A stretch of 64,000 bases of DNA, taken from NCBI GenBank assembly GCA_036743055.1, contig DAINQE010000002.1, positions 1 through 64,000 on the forward strand. Direction: 5' to 3'. This DNA comes from Sabulitectum sp036743055. Its GTDB lineage: Bacteria > Fermentibacterota > Fermentibacteria > Fermentibacterales > JCC-6. The notes beneath the pieces are model-generated. The model searched no databases, was not told the origin of the DNA, and worked only from the letters and a program-made list of their open reading frames with translations. Both the position numbers and the translations under genes were made by a program. This document shows, in pieces, positions 35,594 through 45,429 of the stretch; position 1 is the first letter of the stretch; each line of letters begins with the position of its first letter.

Positions 35594-36744
35594 GGGTTCC
35601 TCCTGTCGGTGAAGCCCGATGCAAGGGCGGCGAGGGGGTTTTCGTAGGGCAGTCTCTCTTCCATAAGATAATGAAGCGTTTTCCGGGGGTCACTGGAATT
35701 CAGCGCTCTGAGAAGTATGGATAGGGTCCGGAAGAGGTCCCTGGCAACCGGAAGCAGCTGCCACCCTCCCTCTATCACGGACAGGTCCCTGGTGAAGGAA
35801 TCCATATCGGCAACGGCACCCTGAAGCCATTCTGTCGCCTCCCGGGTCCCAGGGCCGTCCAGGGCCTCCTTCAGTCTGGCCAGGATCTCGCCGCCGGTCT
35901 CCCCGGGGTTCCAGGGATCATGGTGAAACTCCTCCATGAGCTGCCAGCCCGGAGAAGGCTCCCCAAGACCGGCGGGCCACTCCCTGGGAAGCCCGCCTGC
36001 CGCCCTGAGTTCCATAACCGAGTGGAGAGCCGCTGGAAAGACCTCGGAGGTATTCACCAGCCAGGAGTGTCCCGGAGGTCTCCTTCCGGAGAGGCCACCG
36101 AGATAGACCCTCCTCAGACACCAGTCGGTGGCGTGCAGGTTATCCCAGACCACAACGGGGGAACCCAGAAGCTCTTCCGCCGATCCCAGGGAGGAAAGTT
36201 CCCTGGAAACGACCCCGGGTCCGGTCCAGAAGCTGCTCCAGCCTGACGGGATGCATTCCCGCCACGCCTGGAGGTACTCCCCTCCCCCGGGGTAACGCTC
36301 CATGAGCTCGGTGCAGTAGACCGACGGGCAAAGCACCACCGGGAGTTCGGTCCTCTCCAGGGCCCTTCCGGCGAACTCCAGCTGCCTGCGGGCCAGTTCA
36401 CCGGCGGATTCCTCCGGAACGTCATCAAAGAGTATCCCCAGGCCTGCCGCTCCGGAATCCTCGGCCCTCAGCAGCTTCTCGGAGGCCATTCTCCACTGGC
36501 CGTCCTGGAACTGCCAGGGACTTACCGAGAAGAAGAAGGATGTGGCGCCGCCCATGCAGCCGGTGAGTTCCCTCCACTCTTCCTCCGGGTAAGGCTCCCT
36601 CCAGAGGATACGATGCCATGGGTCGTCCTTGGGAGCGTAGAAATAAACCGGCGAACCCATCTGAGAGAGCTCCTCCAGGAGCATCCTTCTCTGACGGTGG
36701 GTATAAGGCTTCCCGTAGTAGCCCTCAATGATTCCCAGGTACAC
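35590..36744 (-). CDS. GH84-type beta-N-acetylhexosaminidase (O-GlcNAcase-like)
   Basis: A 384-aa protein made mainly of a GH84 catalytic domain. The family signature is clear: GIIEGYYGKPYTHRQRRMLL, VYFYAPKDDPWHRILWREPYP, FSVSPWQFQ and LFDDVPEE, with the catalytic aspartate pair D107-D108, then WSSFWTGPGVVSREL. GH84 enzymes use the substrate's N-acetyl group to remove terminal GlcNAc, from proteins or glycans. No signal peptide is seen, so it is probably cytoplasmic, where it could act on recycled wall or surface sugars. GTG start with GGAGG 4 nt upstream. The stop overlaps the thyX TTG. Confidence 0.9.
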   Translation of the reverse strand: MYLGIIEGYYGKPYTHRQRRMLLEELSQMGSPVYFYAPKDDPWHRILWREPYPEEEWRELTGCMGGATSFFFSVSPWQFQDGQWRMASEKLLRAEDSGAAGLGILFDDVPEESAGELARRQLEFAGRALERTELPVVLCPSVYCTELMERYPGGGEYLQAWRECIPSGWSSFWTGPGVVSRELSSLGSAEELLGSPVVVWDNLHATDWCLRRVYLGGLSGRRPPGHSWLVNTSEVFPAALHSVMELRAAGGLPREWPAGLGEPSPGWQLMEEFHHDPWNPGETGGEILARLKEALDGPGTREATEWLQGAVADMDSFTRDLSVIEGGWQLLPVARDLFRTLSILLRALNSSDPRKTLHYLMEERLPYENPLAALASGFTDRRNP

Positions 36745-36771
36745 GAAACCTCCAACCTTATTATGTTAAGC

Positions 36772-36800
36772 TTACTGTTCAGGGGTTTTTCCATTATACA
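36772..36800 (+). promoter_or_regulatory. Promoter of ftcD
   Basis: TTACTG (36772-36777), 17 bp, TATACA (36795-36800). The predicted start near 36807 leaves about 26 nt with GGGAGAG before the ATG at 36833. Confidence 0.45.
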
Positions 36801-36832
36801 AGAAATCACCACAGGGAAAAGGGAGAGTTAAT

Positions 36833-38524
36833 ATGGCCGGGCGTATAGTCGAATGTGTGCCAAACATTTCCGAAGGCAGGAACAGAGAGGTCATCGACGC
36901 CGTGGTGAAGGCGGCCTCATCAGTGAAGGGCGCCGGCGTTCTCGACGTGGATCCGGGGGCCGCTACCAACAGAACGGTTATCACAATCGCCGGTGAACCC
37001 GACACGGTGGTGGAATCCGCGTTCAGGCTCATAAAGAAAGCCGGAGAACTGATAGACATGAGGGTCCAGCACGGGGCACACCCCAGGCACGGGGCCACCG
37101 ATGTCTGTCCCTTCGTTCCCGTCAGCGGCATTTCCATGGAAGAATGCGCCGAGCTGGCCAGAATACTAGGTCAAAGGGTGGGAGCCGAACTGGGCATCCC
37201 CGTCTACCTCTACGAGAACGCAGCATCAAAGCCTGAATGGAAGAAACTGCCCAACATAAGGGAGGGTGAGTACGAAGCCCTGCCGAACAAGCTGGGCAGG
37301 CCCGAGTGGAAACCGGACTTCGGCCCCAACGAATGGAACGACGCCGTTGCGAGAACCGGAGTCTGCACCATCGGTGCCAGGAACTTCCTTATTGCCTACA
37401 ACGTGAACCTGAACACCGGCGACACCTCCCTGGCCAAGGAAATAGCGCTGTCGATAAGGGATTCCGGAAGAACGGAAAGAACATCCGACTGGAAGTTCGC
37501 CAGGGACGAGCAGGGCAAGAAGATAAAGGTTCCCGGGAGGCTGAAGAACTGCAAGGCCACCGGATGGTACATTGAGGAATACAGGACGGCTCAGGTCACC
37601 ATGAACCTCACCGACATATCCGTTACTCCGCTTCACATCGCATACGAGGTTACCAGGGAGGAGGCCGAGAAGCTTGGGCTGGCGGTAACCGGCAGCGAAG
37701 TGGTGGGCCTGGTGCCCCTGAGCGCCATGGTGGATGCAGGGAAGTACTTCCTCGAGAAACAGAACAGGGCCCTGAGGAACATCGGCAAGCAGGCCAGGAC
37801 GACCGGGGCCCCTGAGAGGGAGCTCGTTGAGCTTGCCATCAGGACCATGGGTCTCAACGACGTGGCCGAGTTCGTCCCTGAGAAGAAGATAATAGAGTAC
37901 ATGATCGCAGACAGATCCGTGAACCTTTCCGGAATGACCTGCAGGGCATTCTGCGACGAGCTTTCCATAGACAGCCCCGCTCCCGGCGGCGGCAGCGCCG
38001 CCGCGCTCATGGGGGCGGTTGGTGCCGGGCTCTCGAGCATGGTGGCCAACCTTACGGTGAAGAACAGGAAGTACAGGTCCAGCTGGGATGAGATGCTGGA
38101 GCTTGCCCCCAGGGCGCAGAACGCCAAGGAATACCTTCTCAACGCCATCGACGAGGACACCAGGGCATTCAACAGGTGGATGGAAACAGCCAGGGCTAAG
38201 GGCGACGTTCAGAGCGCGGTAAAGAGCGCGGTGGAGGTTCCCCTCGGGGTCCTGGCAAGGTCTCTCGAGGTGGTGGAGATGGCCATGGCACTCCTGGACA
38301 GGGGCATGCAGTCCAGCCTGTCCGACGCCGGGGTAGCAGCGGCAGCGGCAATGGCCGCCGCAACCGGGGCGTACTACAATGTGCTGATCAACCTGCCGGA
38401 GATAGAGGATGCGGGATACAGGAAGGGAACCCGGGCAAAGGCCGAGGACCTGCTCAGGAAGGTCACGGCCCTCTCCGCGGAAGCCAGGGAAAAGGTGTCC
38501 GCAAAACTGAATTCGGAGGGCTGA
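36833..38524 (+). CDS. ftcD: Bifunctional glutamate formiminotransferase / formimino-THF cyclodeaminase
   Basis: A 563-aa fusion. The formiminotransferase part (1 to about 345) begins ECVPNISEGRN, with the catalytic histidine region RVQHGAHPRHGATDVCPFVP (80-97). The cyclodeaminase part (about 350-563) has CDELSIDSPAPGGGSAAALMGAVGAGL. It moves the formimino group of formiminoglutamate, from histidine breakdown, to THF and converts it to methenyl-THF plus ammonia, feeding one-carbon units to purine and thymidylate (thyX is next door). This is the vertebrate-type arrangement and also occurs in some bacteria. With hutH at 17.7 kb it shows histidine catabolism, though hutU and hutI are not in view. 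Confidence 0.96.
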   Translation: MAGRIVECVPNISEGRNREVIDAVVKAASSVKGAGVLDVDPGAATNRTVITIAGEPDTVVESAFRLIKKAGELIDMRVQHGAHPRHGATDVCPFVPVSGISMEECAELARILGQRVGAELGIPVYLYENAASKPEWKKLPNIREGEYEALPNKLGRPEWKPDFGPNEWNDAVARTGVCTIGARNFLIAYNVNLNTGDTSLAKEIALSIRDSGRTERTSDWKFARDEQGKKIKVPGRLKNCKATGWYIEEYRTAQVTMNLTDISVTPLHIAYEVTREEAEKLGLAVTGSEVVGLVPLSAMVDAGKYFLEKQNRALRNIGKQARTTGAPERELVELAIRTMGLNDVAEFVPEKKIIEYMIADRSVNLSGMTCRAFCDELSIDSPAPGGGSAAALMGAVGAGLSSMVANLTVKNRKYRSSWDEMLELAPRAQNAKEYLLNAIDEDTRAFNRWMETARAKGDVQSAVKSAVEVPLGVLARSLEVVEMAMALLDRGMQSSLSDAGVAAAAAMAAATGAYYNVLINLPEIEDAGYRKGTRAKAEDLLRKVTALSAEAREKVSAKLNSEG

Positions 38525-38527
38525 AAC

Positions 38528-40456
38528 TTGAGGATTGAAAGAACCCTGTTCGGCCCGGCAGAACTTCCCGATGCTGCCGCGGGGCAGATATCGGAGCTCT
38601 GCCGCCGTGCCAGGATCCACATCCTGAAGATGACCTCCCTGGCGGGCAGCGGCCACCCGGGCGGCTCCATGAGCAGCCTGGAGATCTACGCAATGCTCTG
38701 GAGCCAGGCGAAGGTCGATCCCGGTTCACCTTCCATGCCTGGAAGGGACAGGATAGTGGTGAGCCACGGCCACACATCCCCGGGGGTCTACACCGTACTG
38801 GGCGCCACGGGCTACTTCGATCCCGGGAAAGCCCTTGTTTCCTTCCGCCTTGCGGGAAGCGACTTCGAAGGCCACATCGAAAGGCATGTCCCAGGCATCG
38901 AGCTTACAACCGGGAACCTGGGACAGGGCCTCAGCTCAGCGATTGGGATGGCCCTGGCGGACAGGCTGAACGGATGGCGGAACCACATCTGGGTGATCGC
39001 CGGCGACGGCGAGAACCAGAAGGGTCAGATAGCGGAAGCCCGGAGGTTCGCCTCGAAGTACCGGCTGAACAACCTGACCTTCATCGTGGATCAGAACTCC
39101 CTTCAGATATCAGGAAGCACCGCCGATGTGATGCCCGTTGACATAGAGGCCGAGTTCCGGGCCTCCGGCTGGGAAACCGTAAGGGTCGACGGACACCACC
39201 TTCACCAGCTCTACGGAGCTATGCGCCCCGAGGGACAGAAGAAGCCAAGGCTCATACTGGCGAATACCGTTATGGGAAAGGGAGTCTCCTTCATGGAGAA
39301 CAGGGCCGAGTTCCACGGAAGGGCCCTGAAGCCAGGCGAACTGGAGGAAGCCCTGAAGGAGCTGGGAGCCGAGAACGACATGGATGATCTCCGGGCCCGG
39401 AGGAACCGGTTCATCCGGGAGAACCCCGAAAGGTTCAGCGAGGGATCCTGCCACGCTTGCGCAGAGAATCCCGGAACCCCTGTCACCTATCCTGCGGACC
39501 ATTCCGGCGACAACAGGAGCGCATGGGGCGCCGCCCTGATGGACCTTGCTGAGAACAACCCCGGGAACACACCAATGGTCTTCGACTGCGACCTTGCCGG
39601 CAGCGTGAAGACCGCCGCCTTCGCCGAGAAGTACCCCGACCACTTCTTCCAGGGCGGCATAATGGAACACAACACCGCATCCATGGCAGGGGGCGCTTCG
39701 CTGGCGGGTAAACTGGTGTTCTGGAGCGACTTCGGGGTGTTCGCCGCCGACGAGACCTTCAACCAGCAGAGACTTAATGACATCAACCACACCAACCTGA
39801 AGATAGTGGCCACCCACTGCGGTCTCGACGTGGGTCCCGACGGCAGGACCCACCACTGCATCAAGTACGCCGGTCTGATGAGGGCTCTGCCCAACTGCAG
39901 CACCATAGTACCAGCCGATCCGAACCAGACCGACAGGGCGGTGAGGTACGCCGCTTCCACCCCGGGGAACTTCTTCATCGCAATGGGTCGCTCGAAACTC
40001 CCTGTGATCACCGACGGGAAGGGCGAACCCTTCTTCGGCGGGGGCTACAGGTTCCGATTCGGTGAAATCGACACGGTAAGGGAAGGTAACGACATATGCG
40101 TGCTGGCACTGGGCCCCATGACCTGGAAAGCCCTCGAGCTCGCGGACATACTGGCGACAGGCGGACTCTCATGCCATGTGATGTCCGTAAGCTGCCCCAA
40201 CAACCTTCCCGAAGGGCTTGCCGGGGAACTGTCATCATTCAGAATTGTTGTGACCTACGAAGACCATGACACGGAAACAGGTCTGGGAGCATCGGTGGCC
40301 CTTTCCCTTTCCCGAAGGGGCGGAGCGCCTCCCCTGCTGAGATTCGGTGTGCAGGAATACGGAATGAGCGGAGACCACGAGGACCTTTACACCATGCAGG
40401 GTCTTCAGCCGGAACAGGTTGCCATCGAGGTTCTCGAAGCAATATTGAGCACATAG
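38528..40456 (+). CDS. tkt: Transketolase
   Basis: A 642-aa TPP enzyme that moves two-carbon units between sugars in the pentose phosphate pathway. Visible are GSGHPGGSMSSLEIYAMLW, GLSSAIGMALADR, the TPP/Mg block GDGENQKGQIAEA ... LTFIVDQN, FSDFGVFAADETFNQQRL, HCGLDVGPDGRTHHC and a C-terminal regulatory-like domain. It is one polypeptide rather than the split form seen in many anaerobes. TTG start at 38528, with GGAGG upstream, 3 nt after ftcD. It supplies the ribose phosphate used by PdxS and nucleotides. Confidence 0.96.
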   Translation: MRIERTLFGPAELPDAAAGQISELCRRARIHILKMTSLAGSGHPGGSMSSLEIYAMLWSQAKVDPGSPSMPGRDRIVVSHGHTSPGVYTVLGATGYFDPGKALVSFRLAGSDFEGHIERHVPGIELTTGNLGQGLSSAIGMALADRLNGWRNHIWVIAGDGENQKGQIAEARRFASKYRLNNLTFIVDQNSLQISGSTADVMPVDIEAEFRASGWETVRVDGHHLHQLYGAMRPEGQKKPRLILANTVMGKGVSFMENRAEFHGRALKPGELEEALKELGAENDMDDLRARRNRFIRENPERFSEGSCHACAENPGTPVTYPADHSGDNRSAWGAALMDLAENNPGNTPMVFDCDLAGSVKTAAFAEKYPDHFFQGGIMEHNTASMAGGASLAGKLVFWSDFGVFAADETFNQQRLNDINHTNLKIVATHCGLDVGPDGRTHHCIKYAGLMRALPNCSTIVPADPNQTDRAVRYAASTPGNFFIAMGRSKLPVITDGKGEPFFGGGYRFRFGEIDTVREGNDICVLALGPMTWKALELADILATGGLSCHVMSVSCPNNLPEGLAGELSSFRIVVTYEDHDTETGLGASVALSLSRRGGAPPLLRFGVQEYGMSGDHEDLYTMQGLQPEQVAIEVLEAILST

Positions 40457-40463
40457 GAGCAAG

Positions 40464-42617
40464 ATGCATCTTCTTCTGCTGGCTGTACTTGCCGGATCGG
40501 CCTGGCCGGACACCGTGCCGGTGGTACATCTGGAGTTCGACCAGGAACAGTGGGAGTATGCATGTGACCACTACTGGGAAGACATATACCTGACCGCGGA
40601 GCTGACCTGCGGGGGCTACTCCACTTCATGCCAGTTCAGGATCAGGGGCGCCACCAGCAGGGAGTACCCCAAGAAGTCCATAAAGGTGGAGTTCCCCCAG
40701 GGAACTTTCCTTTTCGGAGCGGATGAGCTGAACCTCAACGCCGAGTACCTCGACAGGACCCGGTTCAGGGAGCTTCTCTCCTATCTCTATTACCGGCGAA
40801 CCGGCCAGACGGTCCCGGAAGCCCATCTGGTGGAGGTGGTTTTCAACGGTGAGACGCAGGGGCCGTACGTTTCCGTCCAGGACGTGGACGAGGACTTCCT
40901 TCTGGCAACCGGCCTTCCCGACGATGCCGTTATTTACAAGTGCGCAGACAGGTACACAACCCTGGACAGGCCCCTCGAGCTGGAACCCTATACTAAGAAG
41001 ACCCACGAAAACGATCCCTGGGACGACCTGAAGCTGCTGATCTACTGGCTTCTCCTGGCCTCGGACAGGGAGTTCGAAGAGGGGATACATCTGCGATTTC
41101 ATTACGAAGACCTTGTATCTGCCATGGCCACCAATGTCCTTCTTGGACATGGGAGTACCTACTATCACAACTATCACCTGATCCTGGAAAGAACCGGAGC
41201 GGAGGGTCCCTGGCGATACGTTACCTGGGACATGGACAGAACATGGGGAAAGTACGGCCCCGAGTTCCCCTACTGGAAGAACTCCAGCAACAACGGCAAC
41301 AGAAGGAACACCCTGGTCTGGAGGATGTGGTGCAACCCCTCCATAAGGAACGACCTTATCCAGGAGATAGAATATCAGTACCCCATGATGAGGTCCATGG
41401 TCCTGTCGGGAACGGTGGACTCCATTGCGGCCCTTGCAGCTCCCATGGTGGAGAACGATCCCTTCAGGGACTACACGATGGAAAATTACTGGGGAACCGT
41501 TGAAGCGGTGAAGAGCTGGCCCGATGACAGGTATTCCTACCTTCAGGAGCAGTTCTCCCTGTGGCCCCTTCCCTTCAGGATCGTTTCTCCGGTCACATGC
41601 GAAGAAGGGCTGGACATCTCATGGAGCACCGGCGGTTCAGGATGCACCTGGGAGGTAGTCATTTCCCCGGACAGCCTTTTCACCCACGAGGAGGACATCG
41701 TATACAGCGCCTTCACCCAGGACACCACCGCAATCCTGCCTCCGGAGTTCTCGGGAAGCCGGCTCTGGCTGCAGGTTTACGGGACGAGAAACGGCTCCAG
41801 GCACCGGTCATCCAACGGACCCCTGAGGCTGGAAACCCCTTCCGACATCTCCCGTACAGGATCACTTGTGGTAACCGAGATCAATTATCAGAGCTCCCCT
41901 GCACTGGATCCCGGAGACTGGTTCGAGATAACGAACCCCGGAGAAGAACCTGTGGCTCTCGGGGGATGGTCCCTCAGGGACGACGACCCGGAAAATCTCT
42001 CCACCCTGGACCAGCTGATCATACAGCCCGGGGAAGCCATGGTTTTCGCCGCGGACACCTTCCTGTTCATGAACGCCTACGGAACCCTTCCGCCGCCTTC
42101 GGGAACCCTTAACTTCAACCTGAGGGATCAGGGTGATGCGGTGGTACTGAGGGATCCGTCGGGTGATACCGTTGACAGCCTGTTCTATCACCCGGAACCG
42201 CCATGGCCCGATGCCGCAGGGAATGGTTCCACCCTTCTGCTAGCCGATATCCTTTCTGACAACGGTGATCCCCTCTCATGGGTGGCCGGTCCATTCGGGG
42301 GTACGCCCTTCGGTACGGGATCCTGGGATCCTGAATGGCCGCAGGGAGGCGCTGTGGGGATAAGGGCCGAGGGTCCTCTACCCGCCGGTGATCAGATAAC
42401 CTTCCTCCTGACGGTGCTGACAGCGGCCGCCGCGGAGTTCGAGATAAGGGACCTGTCGGGACGCACCGTGGTCGAAACGGTTCAGATGGAGCTGGAAGCC
42501 GGTTCCTACACCCTTTCTGCGAACATCGGGGAACTGCCGCCCGGTGTTTACTTCGCGGTTATCAGGAACATGGGCTGGAACGAAACGCTGAAATTCGTGA
42601 TCGCGGGGCGGCCGTGA
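40464..42617 (+). CDS. Secreted CotH-like kinase with lamin-tail domain and sorting tail
   Basis: A 717-aa protein with a short signal peptide (1-14). The CotH domain (about 20-330) carries FRIRGATSREYPKKSIKVEF and the catalytic-type TWDMDRTWG (D256, D258). The middle region (380-470) is Ig-like. A lamin-tail/LTD domain spans about 475-590 (LVVTEINYQSSPALDPGDWFEITNPGEEPVALGGW). The end is a type IX secretion-like tail (IRDLSGRTV ... GVYFAVI). CotH proteins phosphorylate protein side chains; in spores the substrate is a coat protein, here it must be another exported protein. The 3' end overlaps the first beta-helix gene (GTGA). Confidence 0.88.
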   Translation: MHLLLLAVLAGSAWPDTVPVVHLEFDQEQWEYACDHYWEDIYLTAELTCGGYSTSCQFRIRGATSREYPKKSIKVEFPQGTFLFGADELNLNAEYLDRTRFRELLSYLYYRRTGQTVPEAHLVEVVFNGETQGPYVSVQDVDEDFLLATGLPDDAVIYKCADRYTTLDRPLELEPYTKKTHENDPWDDLKLLIYWLLLASDREFEEGIHLRFHYEDLVSAMATNVLLGHGSTYYHNYHLILERTGAEGPWRYVTWDMDRTWGKYGPEFPYWKNSSNNGNRRNTLVWRMWCNPSIRNDLIQEIEYQYPMMRSMVLSGTVDSIAALAAPMVENDPFRDYTMENYWGTVEAVKSWPDDRYSYLQEQFSLWPLPFRIVSPVTCEEGLDISWSTGGSGCTWEVVISPDSLFTHEEDIVYSAFTQDTTAILPPEFSGSRLWLQVYGTRNGSRHRSSNGPLRLETPSDISRTGSLVVTEINYQSSPALDPGDWFEITNPGEEPVALGGWSLRDDDPENLSTLDQLIIQPGEAMVFAADTFLFMNAYGTLPPPSGTLNFNLRDQGDAVVLRDPSGDTVDSLFYHPEPPWPDAAGNGSTLLLADILSDNGDPLSWVAGPFGGTPFGTGSWDPEWPQGGAVGIRAEGPLPAGDQITFLLTVLTAAAAEFEIRDLSGRTVVETVQMELEAGSYTLSANIGELPPGVYFAVIRNMGWNETLKFVIAGRP

Positions 42618-44035
42618 AGATGAAAGACGGTTTCCTGCTGGCTGCAGCTCTTTTCGCAGGGGCAGCATCGGGCAAAACGGTTACAGTCTGGCCCGGCGAT
42701 GCCCTTCAGGATTCCCTTGACGGGCTGGGCGAGGGGGACACGCTCTTCCTCTCACCGGGCACCTACACCCTTGATCAGCAGATTCCCATCCTGGCGTGTT
42801 CCCCCGGCCAGTCCGGTGTGACGATCACCTCGAGCCCTTCCAGCAGGGCAGTCCTTGATGGTCAGGGCCTTGTAAGACCAGTGATCTCAGTGTCTGGACC
42901 CAACGGATCCAGAATCACCCTGTCGAACCTGGTGATCACCAGGGGCAACGCCACCGGAGGGGAGTACATTTCCGGAGGAGGTCTGTTCTGCCAGGAGGCA
43001 TGGGCCCTGGTGACAAACTGCCAGATCCTTGAAAACTCCGCTCTCATAGGAGGAGGCATAGGCGCCCAGGGCGGCAGCCTTTCACTTCACTGGAGCGATA
43101 TCTCAGGGAATGACGCAATGGTAACGGGTGGCGGGGTGGACCTTTACGCCTGCGCTTTCCAGGGGTTCAGCCTGTTCTTCGGTAACAATACGAGTTCTGA
43201 CGACGGAGCCGGTCTTAACGGATACCAGTCATGGATCGACCTTTCCTGCGCCCTTTTCACCGGTAACTCATCAGGGGACGACGGCGGAGGCCTCTGCATT
43301 CTCCAGGGCACATCCTCCCTTGAGTATCTTACCGTTCACGGGAACCACGCCTTCGACGACGGCGGAGGCCTCAGGATACACACTGTGGATTCGCTCCTTC
43401 TTGCTTCCTCCATCGTAACGTCCAACACCGGGAAGGCGGGCATCAATGTGATCAGCGACCACCCTCCGGTTATGGTCAGCGTCTGCTGCTGGAACAACGA
43501 GTACGCCGATTACCATGGTATGGAAGATCCATCAGGAACCCAGGGGAACATCTCGATGGATCCGGTCTTCGCCGATTCCCTGTTCAACCTTTCGCACCTG
43601 GAGGCCGGTCAGGAGGAGAACAGCCCCTGCCTGGACGCAGGGCACCAGGATGTATGGGGATCGGCCGTGGAAATGCTGAGCACCAGGACGGACAGTCTCC
43701 CGGATCAGGGAACCTCCGACATGGGATGGCATCATGTTAACACCTCCCAATCCGGAATACAGCCAGGCGAAGCTTCTTCAGCCGTCATCCGCCTCAGCCC
43801 CTCCCCGATCAGGGGATTCGCCATTCTCACCGTGAGCGGGGTCTCAGCCTCCTATGGAGAAGCGGAGTTCTTCGATCTCTCGGGACGACTCCTTCACAGA
43901 TCGTTCTTCATCTTCGACGGCACGGGAGCGGGTACGGTTCTGATACCCGCTGGCTCACTTCCCGTGGGAACGGTTCTATACAGGTGCTCCTGGAACGGTG
44001 GGGCCTTGAGCGGGAAAGCAGTGGTACTGGAATGA
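42614..44035 (+). CDS. Secreted parallel beta-helix (polymorphic-membrane-protein-like) protein with sorting tail
   Basis: A 473-aa protein: signal peptide (1-18), a right-handed beta-helix region (about 22-340) with repeated GGG(L/I)xxxG.ALVTNC-type rungs and GDDGGGLC/SDDGAGL turns, then a type IX-like tail (FFDLSGRLLHRSF ... VGTVLYRCSWN). The repeats resemble Chlamydia Pmp and similar FCB surface proteins. It is probably an adhesin or a polysaccharide-binding protein; no catalytic residues are evident. GTG start at 42614 (GTGA with CotH); an ATG at 42620 is an alternative. It overlaps the next gene by 4 nt (ATGA). Confidence 0.82.
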   Translation: MKMKDGFLLAAALFAGAASGKTVTVWPGDALQDSLDGLGEGDTLFLSPGTYTLDQQIPILACSPGQSGVTITSSPSSRAVLDGQGLVRPVISVSGPNGSRITLSNLVITRGNATGGEYISGGGLFCQEAWALVTNCQILENSALIGGGIGAQGGSLSLHWSDISGNDAMVTGGGVDLYACAFQGFSLFFGNNTSSDDGAGLNGYQSWIDLSCALFTGNSSGDDGGGLCILQGTSSLEYLTVHGNHAFDDGGGLRIHTVDSLLLASSIVTSNTGKAGINVISDHPPVMVSVCCWNNEYADYHGMEDPSGTQGNISMDPVFADSLFNLSHLEAGQEENSPCLDAGHQDVWGSAVEMLSTRTDSLPDQGTSDMGWHHVNTSQSGIQPGEASSAVIRLSPSPIRGFAILTVSGVSASYGEAEFFDLSGRLLHRSFFIFDGTGAGTVLIPAGSLPVGTVLYRCSWNGGALSGKAVVLE

Positions 44036-45423
44036 TCCCGCTTCTTCTTACGCTTGTTTCCGGGGTATACCAGGTCTACCCTGGAGAGAGCATTCAGAAC
44101 GCGCTGGACATGGCCGTACCTGGGGACACGGTACTTGTCCTTCCAGGGGTTCACACGGGCACAGGCGGCAACCTTGTTTCCATCAACGGTTCCCACAACG
44201 GGGTGGTACTCACCGGCAGTATCGCCGACCCCTCTTCCGTGGTTCTTTCCGGGGAGGGTCTCTCAGGAGGGATCGTCAGGATCGACGGACTTGGATCCGG
44301 CACCGTGGACACCACAATGGTCATTTCCGGGATCTGCTTTTCATCCGGTGAGGCATCCCAGGACGAACCCTTCGGCGGAGCGGTGTATTCCAGGCATTCC
44401 TCTCCGGTGATCGAGTACTGCTCCTTTCTCGGCAACCAGGCGGACAACGGGGGAGCCATATACTCCTGGAAGGGAGCCCCGGTCATCCGCCATTCGGTGT
44501 TCGTCGGAAACACATGTCAGTCCGCAGGGGGAGCCGTCTATCTTTACGGCTCAGAAGCATCGATCTCACATTGCCGGTTCCAGGACAGCCACTCCTGGGA
44601 CGACGGCGGCGGGATCTTCGCCTACAACTCATCTCCCTGCATCTTCAACTGTCTCTTCACCGGGGGGTATGCCCACGACGACGGCGCGGGGATCTACTGC
44701 TATGCCCTGTCGAATCCGGAGATACTGTTCTGCACCTTCAGGAACAACCATTCACTGTACACCGGAAGCGCCGTCTATTTCAGGGTGAACTCCTCCCCCA
44801 CGGTCAGTCACTGCATCGCCACCGGGAACCAGGGGCCGGCGTTCTACATTCAGGACGGCGGAGATCCGCAGTTCCTCTACAACTGCGTATGGGGAAACCC
44901 CGACGGCAACTACGGCAACCTGCCGGACCCCACAGGGACCCAGGGCAACATTTCCCAGGATCCCCTGCTTACCGATGACTGCTTCCTGTGGCATGTGCAA
45001 GCCGGGCAACCCGCTGACAGTCCATGCATTAACGCCGGAGGGAGCTCTTCGTCCCAATGGGGGCTGGAGTTCACCTGGACCAGGACCGACAGCGTCCCTG
45101 ATTCTGCGATGGTCGACCTGGGCTTCCACCACGGACCACCGGGGACCTACCAGTCCGGACCCCAGGAAGGCGGCGGTCCCGGCATGCTGATTCATCCGAA
45201 CCCGGCCCGGTCATCCTTCACGCTGAGCTGGTCACCTGATGACGGGTGGGACACGCTGGAGATCTACGATCTTACCGGCAGAAGGGTTTACAGCAGGTCA
45301 GTGGTGGGCATGCTGGAACTGACGATACCTGTTTCCTCCATGGGAGGAAGGGGACTGTACATAGCAAGACTGTCAGGCAACGGCGGATCATCCGCCCTCA
45401 GGGTCACCGTCACGGGTCCCTGA
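44032..45423 (+). CDS. Second secreted parallel beta-helix protein with sorting tail
   Basis: A 463-aa paralogue of the preceding protein: signal peptide (1-10), pattern VYQVYPGESIQNALDMAVPGDTVLVLPGVHTG, then beta-helix rungs rich in GGA(I/V)YS, DDGGGIFAYNSSPCIFNCLF and DDGAGIY. The C-terminal tail is IYDLTGRRVYSRS ... RGLYIARLSG. Both proteins share the sequence DPTGTQGNIS/DPSGTQGNIS before the end of the helix, which shows duplication. The ATG at 44032 overlaps the previous stop. Last of three co-transcribed surface genes. Confidence 0.82.
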   Translation: MIPLLLTLVSGVYQVYPGESIQNALDMAVPGDTVLVLPGVHTGTGGNLVSINGSHNGVVLTGSIADPSSVVLSGEGLSGGIVRIDGLGSGTVDTTMVISGICFSSGEASQDEPFGGAVYSRHSSPVIEYCSFLGNQADNGGAIYSWKGAPVIRHSVFVGNTCQSAGGAVYLYGSEASISHCRFQDSHSWDDGGGIFAYNSSPCIFNCLFTGGYAHDDGAGIYCYALSNPEILFCTFRNNHSLYTGSAVYFRVNSSPTVSHCIATGNQGPAFYIQDGGDPQFLYNCVWGNPDGNYGNLPDPTGTQGNISQDPLLTDDCFLWHVQAGQPADSPCINAGGSSSSQWGLEFTWTRTDSVPDSAMVDLGFHHGPPGTYQSGPQEGGGPGMLIHPNPARSSFTLSWSPDDGWDTLEIYDLTGRRVYSRSVVGMLELTIPVSSMGGRGLYIARLSGNGGSSALRVTVTGP

Positions 45424-45429
45424 GGTCCG

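Noticed and set aside
45398..45424. Terminator hairpin at the end of the second beta-helix gene (CCTCAGGG...CCCTGAGG)
   Set aside because: An inverted repeat exists but the loop is long and there is no T-run on either side, so it was not annotated.
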